Shown: in pieces, positions 1 to 12,071 of the stretch
Position numbering within the stretch: position 1 is the first letter of the stretch
Layout: each line of letters opens with the position of its first letter
From: Hylemonella sp.
GTDB taxonomy: Bacteria > Pseudomonadota > Gammaproteobacteria > Burkholderiales > Burkholderiaceae_C
Length of the DNA stretch: 64,000 nucleotides
Reading direction: 5' to 3'
Assembly (NCBI RefSeq): GCF_027532185.1
Contig: NZ_JAPZSV010000005.1
Location: 1-64,000, forward strand
Notes under the pieces: model-generated
The model's input: the letters and a program-made list of their open reading frames with translations, nothing else
The model's database searches: none
What the model was told of the DNA's origin: nothing
Program-made: the position numbers and the translations under genes

Positions 1-139
1 AGGCCTTGGCCTGGCCACCGAACTTGGACGCCAGCACCGTGGTGATGGCCGCCGTCAGCGTGGTCTTGCCATGGTCCACGTGGCCAATCGTGCCCACGTT
101 CACGTGCGGCTTGGTCCGCTCAAATTTCTCTTTTGCCAT
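1..139 (-). CDS. tuf: Elongation factor Tu, N-terminal part (cut by window edge)
   Basis: EF-Tu carries aminoacyl-tRNA to the ribosome in a GTP-dependent way. Only the first 46 codons are present; the gene runs off the left edge. The translated start reads [20 protein letters not shown] and continues into the P-loop GHVDHGKT, which is diagnostic for EF-Tu. It is the last gene of the rpsL-rpsG-fusA-tuf string operon on the minus strand and begins 135 bp after the fusA stop. The hairpin in that gap may reduce read-through or protect the upstream message. Identity is certain; which tuf copy this is cannot be told. Confidence 0.97.
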   Translation of the reverse strand, partial: MAKEKFERTKPHVNVGTIGHVDHGKTTLTAAITTVLASKFGGQAKA

Positions 140-247
140 GTCTATTCTCCAAAGAACAATGCCCGTGTATTGGTTTTACGTCTGCATCCGGTTGCTGATT
201 CGCCCCGCACGGGAACAGGGCGGCACCGGATCGCAGACAAGAAAGAA

Positions 248-269
248 CATCCCCGCCTGCGCGGGGATG
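248..269 (-). terminator. Hairpin between fusA and tuf (possible partial terminator)
   Basis: A perfect 9-bp stem (248-256 with 261-269) closes a 4-nt loop just past the fusA stop. On the minus strand it is followed by a pyrimidine-rich tract (UUCUUUCUU) rather than a clean run of U. Because tuf follows on the same strand, it is more likely a processing site, stabiliser or leaky terminator than a full stop. Confidence 0.5.
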
Positions 270-274
270 CGGTT

Positions 275-2377
<2,103 letters not shown>

Positions 2378-2445
2378 GATGATCTTTCGTTAAACGGGTC
2401 AGGCCCGCTCGTGGCGGGCCTGCACACCAGGGACAGGATGGGTGC

Positions 2446-2916
2446 TTAGAAGCGGAAGTGGCTGAAGGCCTTGTTGGCCTCGGCCATGCGGTGCACCTCG
2501 TCACGGCGCTTCATGGCGCCGCCACGGCCTTCGGTGGCTTCGATGATTTCGTTCGCCAGGCGCAGGGCCATGGACTTCTCGCCGCGCTTGCGGGCGGCTT
2601 CCTTGATCCAGCGCATGGACAGCGCCAGACGGCGGACCGGGCGCACTTCCACCGGCACCTGGTAGTTGGCACCACCCACGCGGCGGGATTTCACTTCCAC
2701 CATGGGCTTGACGTTGTTGATGGCGATCGTGAACAGCTCCAGCGCATCCTTGCCGGTTTTCTGTCCGATGGTTTCGAGAGCACCGTAGATGATGCGCTCG
2801 GCAACCGCCTTCTTGCCGCCTTCCATGATCACGTTCATGAACTTGGAGAGCTCGACATTGCCGAATTTCGGATCCGGCAGGATTTCACGTTTAGGGACTT
2901 CGCGACGACGTGGCAT
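2446..2916 (-). CDS. rpsG: 30S ribosomal protein S7
   Basis: S7 nucleates assembly of the 30S head by binding the 3' major domain of 16S rRNA and contacts E-site tRNA. The 156-residue product begins [20 protein letters not shown] and ends in FSHFRF, as expected for a full-length proteobacterial S7. It sits between rpsL (160 bp upstream) and fusA (68 bp downstream). The 160-bp rpsL-rpsG gap (2,917-3,076) is longer than in many str operons; in E. coli the equivalent region carries the S7 repressor site, but no matching structure was established here. Confidence 0.99.
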   Translation of the reverse strand: MPRRREVPKREILPDPKFGNVELSKFMNVIMEGGKKAVAERIIYGALETIGQKTGKDALELFTIAINNVKPMVEVKSRRVGGANYQVPVEVRPVRRLALSMRWIKEAARKRGEKSMALRLANEIIEATEGRGGAMKRRDEVHRMAEANKAFSHFRF

Positions 2917-3076
2917 GTTTCACCTCATACTGCTTCAGTTGGCATCTTTTCAGACACCGCGAGAGCCATACAGAACTCTCACTTACTCGACCCACCCGGA
3001 CGATTCCGAGCTTCGGGTCACTACGCTCCAACCGTCTGCCAGACGGAACGAGCACCGAAAAACTCACACCTGAAAA

Positions 3077-3454
3077 TCAGGCCTTCTTGGGACGCTTGGC
3101 GCCGTACTTGGAACGGGCTTGCTTGCGATCCTTGACGCCCTGCAGGTCCAGGGAACCGCGGACGATGTGGTAACGCACACCCGGCAGATCCTTCACACGA
3201 CCGCCGCGCACGAGCACGACCGAGTGTTCCTGCAGGTTGTGGCCTTCACCACCGATGTAGGAAATGACTTCGAAACCGTTGGTCAGGCGCACCTTGGCGA
3301 CCTTACGCAGAGCGGAGTTCGGCTTCTTGGGCGTCGTGGTGTACACACGGGTGCACACACCGCGGCGCTGCGGAGAGTTCTGCATCGCAGGGCTCTTCGA
3401 CTTGATGGTCTCGACCTCACGGCCTTGACGCACGAGCTGGTTAATGGTTGGCAT
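3077..3454 (-). CDS. rpsL: 30S ribosomal protein S12
   Basis: S12 sits at the decoding centre and controls accuracy; streptomycin-resistance changes map to it. The 125-residue product starts [13 protein letters not shown] and contains the conserved [18 protein letters not shown] block and the [10 protein letters not shown] segment. The frame is open further upstream to 3,607, but the family start is the ATG at 3,454, so that start is used. It is the first gene of the str operon and is preceded by a good sigma70 promoter at 3,523-3,551. Confidence 0.99.
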   Translation of the reverse strand: MPTINQLVRQGREVETIKSKSPAMQNSPQRRGVCTRVYTTTPKKPNSALRKVAKVRLTNGFEVISYIGGEGHNLQEHSVVLVRGGRVKDLPGVRYHIVRGSLDLQGVKDRKQARSKYGAKRPKKA

Positions 3455-3522
3455 TGAAAAACGTCCCTCAACGTTTGAAAAACGAAAACGTGAAACCCTT
3501 CGGAAATTCCGAAAAGCCTTCG

Positions 3523-3551
3523 AGTGTACCAGCTGAAGACGCCCACCGCAA
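3523..3551 (-). promoter_or_regulatory. Probable sigma70 promoter of the str operon
   Basis: Read on the minus strand, TTGCGG (3,546-3,551) and TACACT (3,523-3,528) are separated by exactly 17 bp, about 70 bp upstream of the rpsL start. A 15-nt near-palindrome (TTCGGAAATTCCGAA, 3,499-3,513) lies just after the predicted start site and could form a leader hairpin. The call rests on consensus match and position only. Confidence 0.65.
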
Positions 3552-3603
3552 TCCAAACAGGCAAGCCGCGGCCATGGCCGCCTGCAGCTCCGCCCCGCCC
3601 GGC

Positions 3604-4776
3604 TCACTGAACCCAGAGTCGGAACGCATCCCAGGCCTGCCCCAAGAGACCCGCCTCGTCAACGGCTTCCAGGGCAAACAGTGTTATTTCAGATAGCGTG
3701 CGCTCACCTTCTAAAATCTTCAAGGTTCCGACGGCCTGTCCTTTGCGCAACGGTGCCACAAGCGGGTCGGGGCGCACCACCTCGGTCCGCAGCCGGGCCG
3801 CCAAGCCCGCCGGGACCGTGACGACGACGGCCTGCGGCCGCCCCAGGCGCACCTGGGCCGCGCTGCCCTTCCAGACCCTGGGCGTCAACACGGCCTGGTT
3901 GGCCTCGAAAAGCTTGACCGTCTCGAACGCCGCGTAGCCCCAATTCAGGAGCTTCTGGGCTTCGGTCGCCCGGGCGTGCTCGCTGCCGGCTCCGAGCAGC
4001 ACCACCATGAGGCGCCGCGGGCCTGGGGCGCCACCAGCCCCCAGATGCGGAAACTCACGCTGTGCGGTGGCGATGATGCAATACCCGGCCGCTTCGGTGT
4101 GGCCGGTCTTGAGGCCGTCGACCGATGGGTCGCGGAACAGCAGCAGGTTGCGGTTGCTGTCGTTGGCCGGCGGCGTGCCCTCGTAGCGGTACTTGCGGAT
4201 CGAGTGGAAATGCGCACGCGCGGGAAAATCGCGCAGCAACCGGGTTGCCAGTCTTGCCAGATCGCGCGCCGTGCTCTGCTGGCCCTCGGCCGTCAGGCCG
4301 GTGGGGCTGGTGAAACGCGTGGACTTCATGCCCAGGGCCTGGGCCTGCTCGTTCATCTGCTGCACGAAGCGCTCCACGCTGCCGGCCGTCCCTTCGGCCA
4401 GGGTCACGGCCGCGTCGTTGCCCGACTGAACCAGCAAGCCCTTGATCAGATCCTCCACCGGCACCTTCATGCCGGCCTCCAGGAACATGCGCGAGCCGGG
4501 CTGACGCCGAGCGAGTTCGCTGACGGTCAGCTTCTGGTCCAGCTCCAACTTGCCCACCCGCAGCGCGTCAAACACCAGATAGGCGGTCATGAGCTTGGTC
4601 AGTGAAGCCGGCGGCACGGCCAGGTCGGCCTCACGCGCGGCCAGCTCCTGGCCGCTGCTCAGGTCCACCAGCAGATAGGCACGCGCCGCGATTTCTGGCG
4701 GCTGGGGCGCCGGCTGGGCCACGACTGCGGTGGCCAGCCCCAGCAGGGCCAGCATGCACAACAGCCGCTGCATCAT
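3604..4776 (-). CDS. D-alanyl-D-alanine carboxypeptidase (PBP5/6-type, peptidase S11)
   Basis: This periplasmic low-molecular-mass penicillin-binding protein trims the terminal D-Ala of peptidoglycan pentapeptides. The 390-residue precursor has a cleavable signal (about residues 1-20, ending VVAQP). All three active-site motifs are intact: SLTK (58-61), SGN (118-120) and KTG (223-225). A C-terminal beta-rich PBP5-type domain and a final hydrophobic/amphipathic tail (AFRLWVQ) would anchor it to the membrane. It overlaps the upstream hydrolase gene by 4 bp and ends the hemJ-to-carboxypeptidase run. It could be annotated dacA or dacC; the sequence does not separate these. Confidence 0.92.
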   Translation of the reverse strand: MMQRLLCMLALLGLATAVVAQPAPQPPEIAARAYLLVDLSSGQELAAREADLAVPPASLTKLMTAYLVFDALRVGKLELDQKLTVSELARRQPGSRMFLEAGMKVPVEDLIKGLLVQSGNDAAVTLAEGTAGSVERFVQQMNEQAQALGMKSTRFTSPTGLTAEGQQSTARDLARLATRLLRDFPARAHFHSIRKYRYEGTPPANDSNRNLLLFRDPSVDGLKTGHTEAAGYCIIATAQREFPHLGAGGAPGPRRLMVVLLGAGSEHARATEAQKLLNWGYAAFETVKLFEANQAVLTPRVWKGSAAQVRLGRPQAVVVTVPAGLAARLRTEVVRPDPLVAPLRKGQAVGTLKILEGERTLSEITLFALEAVDEAGLLGQAWDAFRLWVQ

Positions 4777-5405
4777 GTGGCGCTCAGGTGACGCAGCACC
4801 ACGCTCTTGAGCAGGGGCAGCTGGCCATGAAAGAAATGGCTGCCGCCGGGCACCACGGTCACCGGCAGCACCTGGGGTCGCGCCCAGTCCATCACAGCCG
4901 CCAGCGGCACGGTGTCGTCATGCTCGCCGTGCAGCACCAGGGTGCGCTCGTGCAGCTCCGGGGGGAGGGCCGCCACCTGGAAGCGACTCGCGGCCGCGCC
5001 GACAAAGACCAGTTTGTCGATCTGGCGCGTCGGCGCCAAGGTCGCCAGGGCCTGGCTCATGACGAAGGCGCCAAAGGAGAACCCGGCCAGGGCCAGCGGA
5101 CCTTCGGGCGCGCACTCGCGTACCACGGTCAGGAAGTCCTCGGCCTCGCCACGCCCTTCGTCGTGCACGCCCTCGGTCGCCCCCACGCCGCGGAAATTGA
5201 AACGCAGCGCCTGCCAGCCGGACTGCACAAAGGCGCGTGCCAGGGTCTGCACCACCTTGTTGTCCATGGTGCCGCCAAACAGCGGATGGGGATGGGCGAT
5301 CACGGCCACGCCGCGCAGCACCTGCCCGGGCGCTGGCGCGTCACGCAGGACTTCGATGCGTCCTGCGGCCCCCTGCAGCTGCAGGCGCTCCGTCTGCGCG
5401 TTCAT
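4773..5405 (-). CDS. Alpha/beta hydrolase of the dienelactone-hydrolase-like family
   Basis: A 210-residue cytoplasmic alpha/beta hydrolase. Visible are the oxyanion-hole segment AHPHPLFGGTMDN, the conserved RFNFRGVG turn, the nucleophile elbow GFSFGAF with catalytic Ser, and a late acid/His region (LHGEHDDTVP, PGGSHFF). The HPHPLxGGxMxN pattern is typical of a conserved proteobacterial family whose physiological substrate is unknown. It lies 1 bp after the ferredoxin gene and overlaps the carboxypeptidase by 4 bp (ATGA), so translational coupling is likely. A wall-related role is only a guess from location. Confidence 0.85.
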   Translation of the reverse strand: MNAQTERLQLQGAAGRIEVLRDAPAPGQVLRGVAVIAHPHPLFGGTMDNKVVQTLARAFVQSGWQALRFNFRGVGATEGVHDEGRGEAEDFLTVVRECAPEGPLALAGFSFGAFVMSQALATLAPTRQIDKLVFVGAAASRFQVAALPPELHERTLVLHGEHDDTVPLAAVMDWARPQVLPVTVVPGGSHFFHGQLPLLKSVVLRHLSAT

Positions 5406-5406
5406 C

Positions 5407-5748
5407 TCAGCGACCCACGCCCGGAGGCGTCAGCAGACGCTGAACCACCTGGCCGTTCTTCAGATGGGACTCGACGATTTCATCGATATCGCTGACATCC
5501 ACATAGGAATACCAGACCCCCTCGGGGTAGACCACGGCCACCGGCCCGCCGGCGCAGCGGTCCAGGCAGCCGGCGCGGTTGACGCGCACCTTGCCGGGGC
5601 CAGCCAGGCCCGCGGCCTTGACCTGCGATTTGCAGCGCTCGAATGCCGCTTCGGCCTGGTGGTCGGCGCAGCAGGCCTCGCCGGCCGCACGCTGGTTCAG
5701 GCAGAAGAAGACGTGGTGTTTGTAATAAGAGGGATCGGGGGAGCTCAT
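5407..5748 (-). CDS. Thioredoxin-like [2Fe-2S] ferredoxin
   Basis: A 113-residue soluble protein of the thioredoxin-fold [2Fe-2S] ferredoxin type. The N-terminal part has FFCLNQ followed about ten residues later by CC, and the C-terminal half has GCLDRCAGGP; these cysteines give the usual C-x(10-12)-C ... C-x3-C cluster-ligand pattern. It overlaps the VanZ-like gene by 4 bp and is followed 1 bp later by the hydrolase gene, so the three are probably co-transcribed. The redox partner is unknown. An electron-transfer role is inferred from the family. Confidence 0.88.
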   Translation of the reverse strand: MSSPDPSYYKHHVFFCLNQRAAGEACCADHQAEAAFERCKSQVKAAGLAGPGKVRVNRAGCLDRCAGGPVAVVYPEGVWYSYVDVSDIDEIVESHLKNGQVVQRLLTPPGVGR

Positions 5749-6875
5749 GACCCGATTTTAGGTGCACCCTCATCGCCGCGGCCTTGCCCCCAGATGCGGG
5801 TCAGCACATAGAGCAGCACGGCATAGGGCCAGAGCCAGCCCAACCATTGGCCCACACCATGGAAACGGATGAAACGCCCCTGCTCCCAGATCTGCAGGTT
5901 GTGCGCGAAATAGGGGCTGGCCGGCGCCTGGTTGATCAGGCTCAGGTAGATCCCCAGCACCAGCAACAGCAGGGCTGCGCCGGCACGCGCGGGCACACGC
6001 AGGAGCAGCAAGGCCAGCAGCAGGGCCAGCAGCAGGCCGGCCTGCACCGGGGGGCTGAACCAGGCCCAGGCGTGGACCGGCCCATAACTCAAGGCCGCCG
6101 ACAACCAGCTGGCGCCCAGGGCGGCGGCGAACACGGCGAGCGCAAAGGCAACACGGCGCGCCATGGCCGGAATGACGCTATAGCCAAGCAGACAGGGCAT
6201 CAGCGCCCCCAGCAGCACGCAACCCAGCTCCGCACCGGGCACCAGCGGCTGCAACTCGACCGTGCGCAAAGGCAGCCATTCAAGCAGGGGGGTGTCCTGC
6301 AACCACCCTGCGAGGGCCTCCTCGACCCGCTCGTAGACCTGGCCCAGCCCCAGGGGCACCGCGGCCGGGAACAGCAGCGCAAACGGCCAGAGCGCCAGCA
6401 GCACCAGGGCGCCGCGCGCATCGGCCAAGAACCAGCGCTCACGAAAACGGATCCAGCGGTCGATGGCCCCGAACTTCTCCAGCAGCGTGGCGCTGACCGC
6501 CCCCAGCCAGGCCCCGGCTGTGTTCAGCACCCAATCCACATTGGACGGTACCCGCGCAGGCAGATAACCCTGCAGGGTCTCCAGGCACAGCGACAGAGCC
6601 CCCGCCCCGACCGTCGCTCGCAGCACGGCCTGTGCGCCGTGCCCGGTGCGCAGCGCCGCGAGCGCGAACAGGAAACCGAGCGGTGCGTAGCCCAGCACAT
6701 TGGTGAACAGATCAAAGGCCGTCCAGTAATGGGGCCAGGGCGCGAGCAGATAGCCCCAGGGCAGCGGCCCCTGGTCACGCCAGTGGGTGAAAGGGTAGAG
6801 ACTGGCGTAGATCACCAGGCCCGCATAGACCATGGCCAGAGGCCAGGCCGAGGTCTTGTGCGGCGTTTGGCGCAC
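5745..6875 (-). CDS. VanZ-like multi-pass membrane protein
   Basis: An integral membrane protein of about 376 residues with roughly 8-10 hydrophobic segments. The N-terminal half carries the VanZ-like pattern: TNVLGYAPLGFLFALAAL, then ETLQGYLP and SNVDWVLNTAGAWLGA. VanZ-like proteins are widespread and mostly of unknown function; the name-giving member affects teicoplanin susceptibility. The frame is open to 7,013, but that would overlap hemJ. A GTG at 6,875, about 5 nt after GAGGG, is the best start; GTG 6,881 and ATG 6,833 are alternatives. The location in a run ending with a D,D-carboxypeptidase weakly suggests a cell-envelope role. Confidence 0.75.
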   Translation of the reverse strand: MRQTPHKTSAWPLAMVYAGLVIYASLYPFTHWRDQGPLPWGYLLAPWPHYWTAFDLFTNVLGYAPLGFLFALAALRTGHGAQAVLRATVGAGALSLCLETLQGYLPARVPSNVDWVLNTAGAWLGAVSATLLEKFGAIDRWIRFRERWFLADARGALVLLALWPFALLFPAAVPLGLGQVYERVEEALAGWLQDTPLLEWLPLRTVELQPLVPGAELGCVLLGALMPCLLGYSVIPAMARRVAFALAVFAAALGASWLSAALSYGPVHAWAWFSPPVQAGLLLALLLALLLLRVPARAGAALLLLVLGIYLSLINQAPASPYFAHNLQIWEQGRFIRFHGVGQWLGWLWPYAVLLYVLTRIWGQGRGDEGAPKIGS

Positions 6876-6883
6876 CTTCACCC

Positions 6884-7312
6884 TCAGAAGGGCTTGACCA
6901 CCACCAGGACCACGGCCGCAATCAGAAGCAGCACCGGAGCCTCGTTGAACCAGCGGTACCAGAGATGACCGCGGCGGTTCTCGCCGCGCCGGAACTTGCG
7001 CAGCAGCAGCCAACAGGCATGGTGGTAGCCCAGCACCACCAGCACCACCCCCAGCTTGGCATGCAGCCAGCCATTGGCCGGACCGCGCCCGATGCCGTAG
7101 CCCAGCCAGAGCCAGAAACCCAGCACCAGCGCCGGCACCGCGAGCAGCGTGGTGAAGCGCAGCAGCTTGCCCGCCATGAGGAGCAGTCGCTCCCGCTCGG
7201 CCACGGAATCCGCCGGCACCTGCGCCAGGTTCACGTAGATGCGCGGCAGGTAGAACAGACCAGCGAACCAGCTGGCCACGAAGACGATATGGAAAGCTTT
7301 AACCCAGAGCAT
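6884..7312 (-). CDS. hemJ: HemJ/CopD-like membrane protein (probable protoporphyrinogen IX oxidase)
   Basis: A 142-residue, four-helix membrane protein. It opens MLWVKAFHIVFVASWFAGLF, which contains the conserved helix-1 histidine, continues with a central RFTTLLAVPALVLGFWLWL segment, and has the late histidines of HAKLGVVL and YHHACW. This is the UPF0093/HemJ pattern. HemJ oxidises protoporphyrinogen IX to protoporphyrin IX in haem synthesis. The divergent neighbour hemB supports a haem link. The frame is open to 7,648, but the ATG at 7,312 matches the family start. Some databases call such proteins simply CopD family. Confidence 0.8.
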   Translation of the reverse strand: MLWVKAFHIVFVASWFAGLFYLPRIYVNLAQVPADSVAERERLLLMAGKLLRFTTLLAVPALVLGFWLWLGYGIGRGPANGWLHAKLGVVLVVLGYHHACWLLLRKFRRGENRRGHLWYRWFNEAPVLLLIAAVVLVVVKPF

Positions 7313-7325
7313 GGTCCGAGTGTAG

Positions 7326-8648
<1,323 letters not shown>

Positions 8649-8664
8649 CAGACACGGGGCCCGC

Positions 8665-9768
8665 ATGCGCGTCTTCACCATCGGCCCCACCGGCGTCAGT
8701 GAGATCGACGCGCCGCCTGCGCAACTGCCCGCCCAAGGCCATGTCTGGATCGCCTGCAGCCGCCCGGAGTTCGAGGCCGGCTGGGCTCAGCTGCAGACCA
8801 CCTTGCAGGCACTCACCGGCCAGCAGCTCGTGGACCTGCACGTCTCCGACCTGCTCAATGCCCAGCTGCCCTCGCACTTCGACTACACCTCGCAGTACGA
8901 CCTGCTGGTCTTCCGGCGTCTCGCCTCGATGACCGGCCGGCCGGACGTCGCCGCGCCGGCACGTGCCACACCGGTACGACGCGGCGGCCCGCCCATCCTG
9001 CGCCACATCGACACCAGCCCTGTGGGCTTTGCGGTGTTCGAGCGCGTGCTGCTCTCGGTGCACCCGGCCGACTGCGCGGCACGTGACGCCTACGCCGCGC
9101 GGCTGCTGCAGGCCAGCAGCAACGACGTGCGCACGGCCAGCAGCCGGCTGCCGACTTCACCCGCCGATCTGATGCTGCGCGTGGTCAACCAGATGGTCGA
9201 CGGCTTCCTGGACCTGCGGCGCGAACTCACGCGCCAGCTCGACCATTGGCAGATCGAGCTGCTCAATCCGCGCACACGCTTCTCGAACTGGGCCGCGCTG
9301 CTCGACTCTCGTCTGGCGCTGCACCAGCTCGACGAGATCTGTGAGGACCAGCGCAGCGCCGTGCAGAACTGGATCGAGTCCGTCAAGGCCTGGCCCGAAT
9401 CGGACAGCAGTGCCGCGCAACGCGAACGCGACCTGCTGCTGGTGCGCAGCCGCGATGTGCTGGAACACATCGAACGCGTGGTCCACCACGTGCGCCGGCT
9501 CGAACAGAGCGTGGAGACCGCGGTGCAGATCCACTTCAACGCCCAGAGCAACCGCACCAACGACATCATGCGCACGCTCACGGTACTCACGGCGATCTTC
9601 CTGCCACTGAACCTCATCGCGGGGATCTTCGGCATGAACTTCGACGTCATCCCCCTGATCCACGAGGACAGCGGCTTCTGGTGGGCCATGGCCTCCATGG
9701 GTCTGACAGCCATCGCGCTGGCCTCGCTGTTCTGGCGCAAGCGCTACCTGGAGCGCAGCGGGCGCTGA
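8665..9768 (+). CDS. CorA-family magnesium/divalent cation transporter
   Basis: A 367-residue CorA-type channel protein: a large cytoplasmic N-terminal domain, a long alpha-helical stalk (about residues 160-300), and two C-terminal membrane helices. The signature GMN motif is present at the end of the first membrane helix (IAGIFGMNFDV). The protein ends with positively charged residues (RKRYLERSGR), as usual for CorA. Transport of Mg2+, Co2+ or Ni2+ is typical of the family; a ZntB-like zinc role cannot be excluded. It begins 16 bp after hemB, so the two are probably co-transcribed; HemB here looks Mg-dependent, which may or may not be relevant. Confidence 0.9.
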   Translation: MRVFTIGPTGVSEIDAPPAQLPAQGHVWIACSRPEFEAGWAQLQTTLQALTGQQLVDLHVSDLLNAQLPSHFDYTSQYDLLVFRRLASMTGRPDVAAPARATPVRRGGPPILRHIDTSPVGFAVFERVLLSVHPADCAARDAYAARLLQASSNDVRTASSRLPTSPADLMLRVVNQMVDGFLDLRRELTRQLDHWQIELLNPRTRFSNWAALLDSRLALHQLDEICEDQRSAVQNWIESVKAWPESDSSAAQRERDLLLVRSRDVLEHIERVVHHVRRLEQSVETAVQIHFNAQSNRTNDIMRTLTVLTAIFLPLNLIAGIFGMNFDVIPLIHEDSGFWWAMASMGLTAIALASLFWRKRYLERSGR

Positions 9769-9778
9769 GCCCGCACCT

Positions 9779-9792
9779 TTGTCCCAGATCAA
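9779..9792 (+). promoter_or_regulatory. Partial FNR-type site upstream of ompW
   Basis: TTGTC-CCAG-ATCAA matches one FNR/Anr half-site perfectly and the other at three of five positions, 125 bp before the ompW start. It shares the 13-mer ATCAAACCGCAGC with the perfect FNR box in front of the DASS gene at 25,389. No good -10 is seen at the class II distance, so control is uncertain. ompW is an FNR target in E. coli. Confidence 0.35.
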
Positions 9793-9916
9793 ACCGCAGC
9801 CATCCGGCCCGTGTGCGGCCGACTGGCTTTGACCTGCCGCAAGGCCGTCAAGGCGACGCGATCTTCCAATGTGTTCCGGGCATCGCCCTTATCTCATCTC
9901 GAAGAAGGAACACATC

Positions 9917-10510
9917 ATGAAGAAAAGTCTCGTGGCTGCAGCCGCCCTCGCCTCCCTGCTCTGCGGCGCCGCCTACGCACAGGCCAACGAGGGCCCGTGG
10001 CTCGTGCGCGTGCGCGCCGTGGACCTGCAAAGCGCCAACGGCGACAACACCGGCCTGAACCTGAGCGTCAACGACAAGGTCATCCCCGAAGTCGACGTCT
10101 CCTACTTCTTCACCCGCAACATCGCGGCCGAGCTCGTGCTGACCGTACCGCAGAAGCACACCCTGCGCTCCGGCAGCAGCGACATCGGCACGCTCAAGCA
10201 CCTGCCGCCCACCCTGCTGCTGCAGTACCACTTCGACGCCCCCGGCTACAAGCCCTATGTCGGCGCAGGCCTGAACTACACGCGCTTCAGCAGCGTGAAC
10301 CTCACGGTGGCCGGCGCCGACATCGAACGCAAGAGTGTGGGTGGCGCATTGCAGGTCGGCGTGGACATCCCCCTGTCCAAGAGCCTCTCCCTGAACCTGG
10401 ACCTCAAGAAGGTCTACATCGACACCGATGTGTCGATCAACGGCGTCAAGCAGGGCACCTTCAAGGTCGACCCGCTGCTGGTGGGCGTGGGTCTGGGCTG
10501 GCGCTTCTGA
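9917..10510 (+). CDS. ompW: OmpW family outer membrane protein
   Basis: An eight-stranded beta-barrel of the outer membrane that forms a hydrophobic channel. The 197-residue precursor has a classical signal (MKKSLVAAAALASLLCGAAYA, cleavage after AYA). Its barrel strands have the family's SYFFTRNIAAEL segment, a central YKPYVGAGLNYTRF, and the C-terminal VDPLLVGVGLGWRF ending in Phe. GAAGAAGGAA lies about 6 nt upstream of the ATG at 9,917; the frame is open earlier, but the signal peptide fixes this start. A possible FNR half-site lies further upstream. Confidence 0.93.
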   Translation: MKKSLVAAAALASLLCGAAYAQANEGPWLVRVRAVDLQSANGDNTGLNLSVNDKVIPEVDVSYFFTRNIAAELVLTVPQKHTLRSGSSDIGTLKHLPPTLLLQYHFDAPGYKPYVGAGLNYTRFSSVNLTVAGADIERKSVGGALQVGVDIPLSKSLSLNLDLKKVYIDTDVSINGVKQGTFKVDPLLVGVGLGWRF

Positions 10511-10533
10511 AGCCGACCATGCCGTGCTGACAC

Positions 10534-10551
10534 GCCGGGGCGCGCCCCGGC
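10534..10551. terminator. Hairpin between convergent ompW and LON-domain gene
   Basis: A 7-bp perfect stem (GCCGGGG with CCCCGGC) around CGCG sits between convergent genes, 24 bp after the ompW stop and 5 bp before the LON-domain stop. There is no real U tract on either side, so it may act as a 3'-end stabiliser or weak bidirectional terminator. Confidence 0.45.
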
Positions 10552-10555
10552 ATGT

Positions 10556-11200
10556 TCATTCGGGTCCGGTGCCGATCTTGAGCCGGGCCAGCAAATCGCC
10601 CACCAGCTCCAGACGGATCAGCGGGTTGTCCACGGCGAGGAACTGCTGCTTGAGCTGCGGGCTCACGGGCAGGATGTCACACCAGCGGTGCGCCACCCAG
10701 CCGCAGTCGTCCCACTGCAGCGGTGCCTGGATCGGCAGTTCATCACCGGGCTGGGCCTGGGCCTGCATGTGTTGGAGCAGGCGCTGCAGCCCGACACGCA
10801 CCGGCACCAGATCCTGCGGCACGGGTACGACAGGATCGTCGGCGAGGTACTCGGCCTCCCCGGTCCACAGACCGTGCTTCATCTGCTCGCTGCGCAGCAG
10901 ACGGAAACGCCGACCACCGCGGCAGCGGATCAGCATCAGACCGGGCTGGGGCCGTTCGTAGGCCTCGATATGCGCCAGCGTACCGATGGGATGGAAGGCT
11001 TCAGCGGACGCGGCTTCGCCAGGTGCCTGCCGCACCTCGCTGCCCTGCGTGAGGCAGACCACGCCGAAGGGCGCCCCCTCCTTCTGGCAGCGCTGGATCA
11101 GATCGAGATAGCGCACCTCGAAGATGCGCAAAGGCAGCACGCCGCCGGGGAACAGCACGGTCTGCAGCGGGAACAGGGGCAGTTGAAACGTATCAGGCAT
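10556..11200 (-). CDS. LON N-terminal substrate-binding-domain protein
   Basis: A 214-residue stand-alone LON substrate-binding (PUA-like) domain without the AAA+ and protease parts. The opening LPLFPLQTVLFPGGVLPLRIFE is the hallmark of the domain, and YLDLIQRC and an IGTLAHIEAY segment follow as expected. Such proteins are common next to metabolic genes, and their role is unknown. Its ATG overlaps the stop of the amidohydrolase gene by one base (TGATG), implying coupled translation. It is the last gene of the dienelactone hydrolase-amidohydrolase-LON set. Confidence 0.88.
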   Translation of the reverse strand: MPDTFQLPLFPLQTVLFPGGVLPLRIFEVRYLDLIQRCQKEGAPFGVVCLTQGSEVRQAPGEAASAEAFHPIGTLAHIEAYERPQPGLMLIRCRGGRRFRLLRSEQMKHGLWTGEAEYLADDPVVPVPQDLVPVRVGLQRLLQHMQAQAQPGDELPIQAPLQWDDCGWVAHRWCDILPVSPQLKQQFLAVDNPLIRLELVGDLLARLKIGTGPE

Positions 11201-12069
11201 CAGGGAGGTGCGAGCTGGAACAGGCGCGCACCATTGTCCCAGGCGATACGGCGCGCCACATCGGGCGGCAGCTCGCCCAGCCAGCGGCGATAGCCTTGCA
11301 TGAGCCCGTCGTAGTAAAGCCAGCGCTGGTTGACCCAGGTATCGGAGCCGATCAGGAAACGATCAGGAAACTTCAGCATCAATGCGCGCCAGTCGGGGCA
11401 GAGCCGCTCCTGGCCGCGGTCATCCACACAGCTCAGGCCAGGGCGGTAGGACAGCTCGCCCATGAGCTTCGGGTATTTTTCCAGCAAGGCCTGCACACGC
11501 GCCACCGACGGGCCGCCGATGCCCGTGTGGGCCCAGATCAGGCGCGCGTTCGGCGCGTGCGCCATCAGCAGATCGATGGCCACGTCGTCCACGTGCGCCA
11601 GTACGGCGAGTTCGTGCTGCTGCGCGTACTGCATGAGCTTCTTCGCCACCGGGCCGTTGGCATTGGCACTGTCGTAGAGGTGGAATTCGCCGATGCCGCG
11701 GTAAGGTCCGGCCGCGGTGCCGCGCGCGTGCTCCTGCTGCACCATGGTGTAGATGCTCTCGTCGCGGAACCAGTTGCTGTAATCGTCGCGGTTGCGGTAG
11801 AGGCGGATGAAGGGCACCACGGTGACGCCCGCCGTGCGGGTCTGCTCGCGGGCCGCGGCCAGGGTCTTGGTACCGTCGTTGGGTCGGCTGTTGGCGATGA
11901 TGGCGCGCACGCCGTTGCGCTGCATGCGCGTCAGCACGTCGTCCAAGGGATGCGGGCCCTGCCAGGCCTCGTCGTTGTAGTGCAGATGGGCGTCGAACAG
12001 TGGCCCGCCGTAGTCGGCGGCCAGCGCGCCGCCCGAGACCAGCAGCAGAGACACCAGCAGGGCCTTCAT
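11200..12069 (-). CDS. Secreted amidohydrolase-like (TIM-barrel) protein
   Basis: A 289-residue precursor with a signal peptide (about residues 1-18, [10 protein letters not shown]), so probably periplasmic. The mature part is a metal-dependent TIM-barrel hydrolase of the amidohydrolase_2 type: FDAHLHYN near the N-terminus, [28 protein letters not shown] and [10 protein letters not shown] supply the usual His/Asp metal ligands. The substrate is unknown. The frame is open beyond 12,069, but the signal peptide and the 2-bp gap to the dienelactone hydrolase gene support this start. A periplasmic hydrolase next to a cytoplasmic dienelactone hydrolase suggests joint breakdown of a small organic compound, but that is only inference. 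Confidence 0.8.
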   Translation of the reverse strand: MKALLVSLLLVSGGALAADYGGPLFDAHLHYNDEAWQGPHPLDDVLTRMQRNGVRAIIANSRPNDGTKTLAAAREQTRTAGVTVVPFIRLYRNRDDYSNWFRDESIYTMVQQEHARGTAAGPYRGIGEFHLYDSANANGPVAKKLMQYAQQHELAVLAHVDDVAIDLLMAHAPNARLIWAHTGIGGPSVARVQALLEKYPKLMGELSYRPGLSCVDDRGQERLCPDWRALMLKFPDRFLIGSDTWVNQRWLYYDGLMQGYRRWLGELPPDVARRIAWDNGARLFQLAPP

Positions 12070-12071
12070 GG

